Shown here piece after piece: positions 15,068 to 16,080 of a DNA stretch of 16,080 nt. The number at the start of each line of letters is the position of its first letter. Within the stretch, counting starts at the first letter, position 1. This DNA comes from CALAEC01 sp050692915 (GTDB lineage: Bacteria > Actinomycetota > UBA4738 > CALAEC01), in the NCBI GenBank assembly GCA_050692915.1, contig JBOGVU010000060.1, positions 1-16,080 on the forward strand, given 5' to 3'. Position numbers and translations under genes: made by a program. Below the pieces are notes generated by a model. It saw only the letters and a list, made by a program, of their open reading frames with translations. It had not been told where the DNA came from and made no database searches.

Positions 15068-15808
15068 ATGGACGTGCTGGTGGCCCCGGGGCTGGAGCGC
15101 CGGGGCGTGCTGGCGGCGTTTCCCGAGCGAGCCGGCGGGGAGAGCGAGCCGCCGTTCCATGCGCTCAACATGGGGTTCCGGACCGGCGACGAGCTCGATC
15201 GGGTCAGAGGCAACCGGATCCGGGCCGTGGCCGCCCTGGACGTCCCCCGATTCGCTGTGGCCAGGCAGGTGCACGGGACCGATGCGGCGCGGGTACCGGG
15301 GCGGGCCGCCGGCGCCGGGTTCGACGACCCTGCCACCGGGCTCGGCCCTGCTGACATCCTGGTCACGGCCGAGCGGGTCCTGCCCCTGGCCATCCTGGTG
15401 GCTGACTGCCTCCCGATCGTGCTGGCCTCGGACGACCTGCTGGTGATGGTCCACGCCGGCTGGCGGGGGCTGGCGTCGGGGATCCTGGCCCGGGCCGCGT
15501 CCGCGTTCGAGCATCCCGCCGGGGTGGCCGCGGCCATCGGCCCGGCCATCGGCCCGTGCCACTACGAGGTCGGCTCGGAGGTCGTCACAGCGGTGGAGGC
15601 CGGCTCCCCCGGCGGCGCGGTGGTGGAGCGCCGGGACGGATCGGCGGCCCTCGACCTCATGCGCACCGCCGTGCGAGGCCTGGCAGCCGAAGGGGTACTC
15701 GAGGTAGAAGCGGCGGACGTCTGCACCGCCTGCGAGCCGGAGCGCTTCTACTCGCACCGGCGGGACGGGCGAACCGGACGACACGCCATGGTGGCGATGC
15801 GGACGTGA
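15068..15808 (+). CDS. pgeF: Laccase-domain protein, purine nucleoside phosphorylase/polyphenol oxidase family (PgeF, YlmD, YfiH)
   Basis: This is a member of the multicopper-oxidase-like DUF152/YfiH family. Family members act as purine nucleoside phosphorylases or adenosine deaminases, and E. coli PgeF is linked to editing of peptidoglycan precursors that carry L-Ser. The 246 aa protein has the substrate-side FPERAGGESEPPFHALNMG, VARQVHGTD with His69, VADCLPIVL with Cys114, VMVHAGWRGLASGIL with His129, IGPAIGPCHYEVGSEV, CTAC and FYSHRRDG. The His-Cys-His triad is the predicted zinc site. ATG 15068 fits the usual family N-terminus. An in-frame GTG at 15041 would add 9 residues; neither start has a strong Shine-Dalgarno. 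Position between ftsZ and yggS is the standard ylmD-ylmE arrangement of Gram-positive bacteria. The exact substrate cannot be read from sequence. Confidence 0.9.
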   Translation: MDVLVAPGLERRGVLAAFPERAGGESEPPFHALNMGFRTGDELDRVRGNRIRAVAALDVPRFAVARQVHGTDAARVPGRAAGAGFDDPATGLGPADILVTAERVLPLAILVADCLPIVLASDDLLVMVHAGWRGLASGILARAASAFEHPAGVAAAIGPAIGPCHYEVGSEVVTAVEAGSPGGAVVERRDGSAALDLMRTAVRGLAAEGVLEVEAADVCTACEPERFYSHRRDGRTGRHAMVAMRT

Positions 15809-15817
15809 ACCGTGAGT

Positions 15818-15856
15818 CGAGAGATAACGAGAGACGGGTGTTGTCACCTCCTGTCA
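15818..15856 (+). repeat. Two 10-base-phased direct repeats in the pgeF-yggS gap
   Basis: CGAGAGA occurs at 15818-15824 and 15828-15834. TGTCA occurs at 15842-15846 and 15852-15856. Both pairs are phased by exactly 10 bases, about one helical turn. The TGTCA pair is also part of an imperfect palindrome, GTTGTCA-N5-TGTCAAC (15840-15858), that overlaps a candidate -35. This could be an operator; the repeats are short. Confidence 0.35.
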
Positions 15857-15872
15857 ACGAGGGTGATAGACT
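15841..15872 (+). promoter_or_regulatory. Candidate promoter for yggS
   Basis: TTGTCA (15841-15846) is followed, after 20 bases, by TAGACT (15867-15872), a TANNNT -10. The spacing is longer than ideal; GATAGA at 15865 would give 18. Codons here have unusually low third-position GC, so the stretch is probably non-coding. A transcript would start near 15879, shortly before the yggS Shine-Dalgarno. Confidence 0.4.
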
Positions 15873-15891
15873 CCGGGACCTGGAGCGCTCG

Positions 15892-16080
15892 ATGACGGAG
15901 GTCCGGGACCGGGTGGCCGGGGCGGCCCGACGGTCGGGCCGTCGGGCCGACGATGTCCGGGTGATCGGGATCACTAAAGGAGTGCCCGGGGACGTCGTGA
16001 TGGCTGCGGCCCGGGCCGGGCTTGGCGAGTTCGGGGAGAACTACGTGCAGGAGCTGGTGACGAAGCGGCCGCTGGCCCCC
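15892..16080 (+). CDS. yggS: YggS/YlmE/PROSC family pyridoxal 5'-phosphate homeostasis protein (5' part, runs off window)
   Basis: This is a PLP-binding protein with an alanine-racemase-like barrel. It buffers free PLP and affects amino-acid metabolism and has no known catalytic activity. The 63 codons visible contain VRDRVAGAARRSGRR, the PLP-lysine segment VRVIGITKGVP (Lys29 from this start) and GEFGENYVQEL, all typical of the family. ATG 15892 has GGAG at 15882-15885, 6 bases upstream, and follows a low-GC3 promoter-like gap. However, the N-terminal helix would be about 7 residues shorter than in E. coli or Bacillus. In-frame GTG 15838 and GTG 15805 (the latter overlapping the pgeF stop as GTGA) are alternatives. 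sepF normally follows this gene in Gram-positive clusters. The 3' end is outside the window. Confidence 0.85.
   Translation, partial: MTEVRDRVAGAARRSGRRADDVRVIGITKGVPGDVVMAAARAGLGEFGENYVQELVTKRPLAP

Noticed and set aside
15852..15857. TTGACA on the minus strand in the pgeF-yggS gap as a divergent promoter
   Set aside because: No acceptable -10 occurs 16-19 bases away on that strand, and no minus-strand gene is present.
1..16080. Search for mobile elements, CRISPR arrays, tRNA or rRNA genes, or an inserted accessory system
   Set aside because: Coding is continuous conserved dcw genes with uniform composition; no inverted repeats, transposase, spacer-repeat pattern or RNA gene was seen.

Overview
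This window is one contiguous block of a division and cell wall (dcw) gene cluster from a very GC-rich bacterium. All genes are on the + strand. The best guess is Actinomycetota (Actinobacteria), probably not one of the standard model genera. The reasons are: high GC with strongly GC-biased third codon positions and many GTG starts; no ftsA between ftsQ and ftsZ; an FtsZ with actinobacterial-type signatures (TAGEGGGTGTGGAP, a VVTRPFSFEGRRR-type segment, C-terminal tail DDDLDIPDFLK); a MurE with the DNPR signature of meso-diaminopimelate enzymes; and ftsZ followed by pgeF (ylmD) and yggS (ylmE). No genus or species can be named from this sequence.

Layout. Positions 12-13639 hold twelve genes packed end to end: rsmH, an ftsL-like gene, ftsI (class B PBP), murE, murF, mraY, murD, ftsW, murG, murC, murB and ftsQ. 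Ten of the eleven junctions overlap, by 1 to 11 bases and mostly as ATGA or GTGA. The other, ftsW/murG, has 2 untranslated bases. They look like one translationally coupled operon whose promoter lies left of the window. Positions 13640-13781 are a real intergenic region with a near-consensus promoter, an AT-rich leader and a probable 21-codon upstream ORF whose stop overlaps the ftsZ start. ftsZ (13782-14939) is followed by two GC-rich hairpins, then pgeF (15068-15808), an 83-base gap with short phased repeats and a possible promoter, and the 5' part of yggS (15892 to the window edge).

How the genes work together. MurB, MurC, MurD, MurE and MurF build the UDP-MurNAc-pentapeptide in the cytoplasm. 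MraY and MurG convert it to lipid II on the membrane. FtsW polymerises lipid II and FtsI crosslinks it at the septum. FtsQ and the FtsL-like protein are the membrane scaffold of the divisome, and FtsZ is the cytoskeletal ring. RsmH methylates 16S rRNA and is a usual cluster member. PgeF and YggS are metabolic housekeeping proteins that commonly follow ftsZ in Gram-positive bacteria. sepF would be expected just right of the window.

No mobile element, CRISPR array, tRNA, rRNA or clear foreign insertion was seen, and no undescribed multi-gene system. The least explained part is the ftsZ leader: promoter, AT-rich island, direct repeat and upstream ORF. Next are the repeats before yggS and the eroded His-Asn motif in three of the four Mur ligases.
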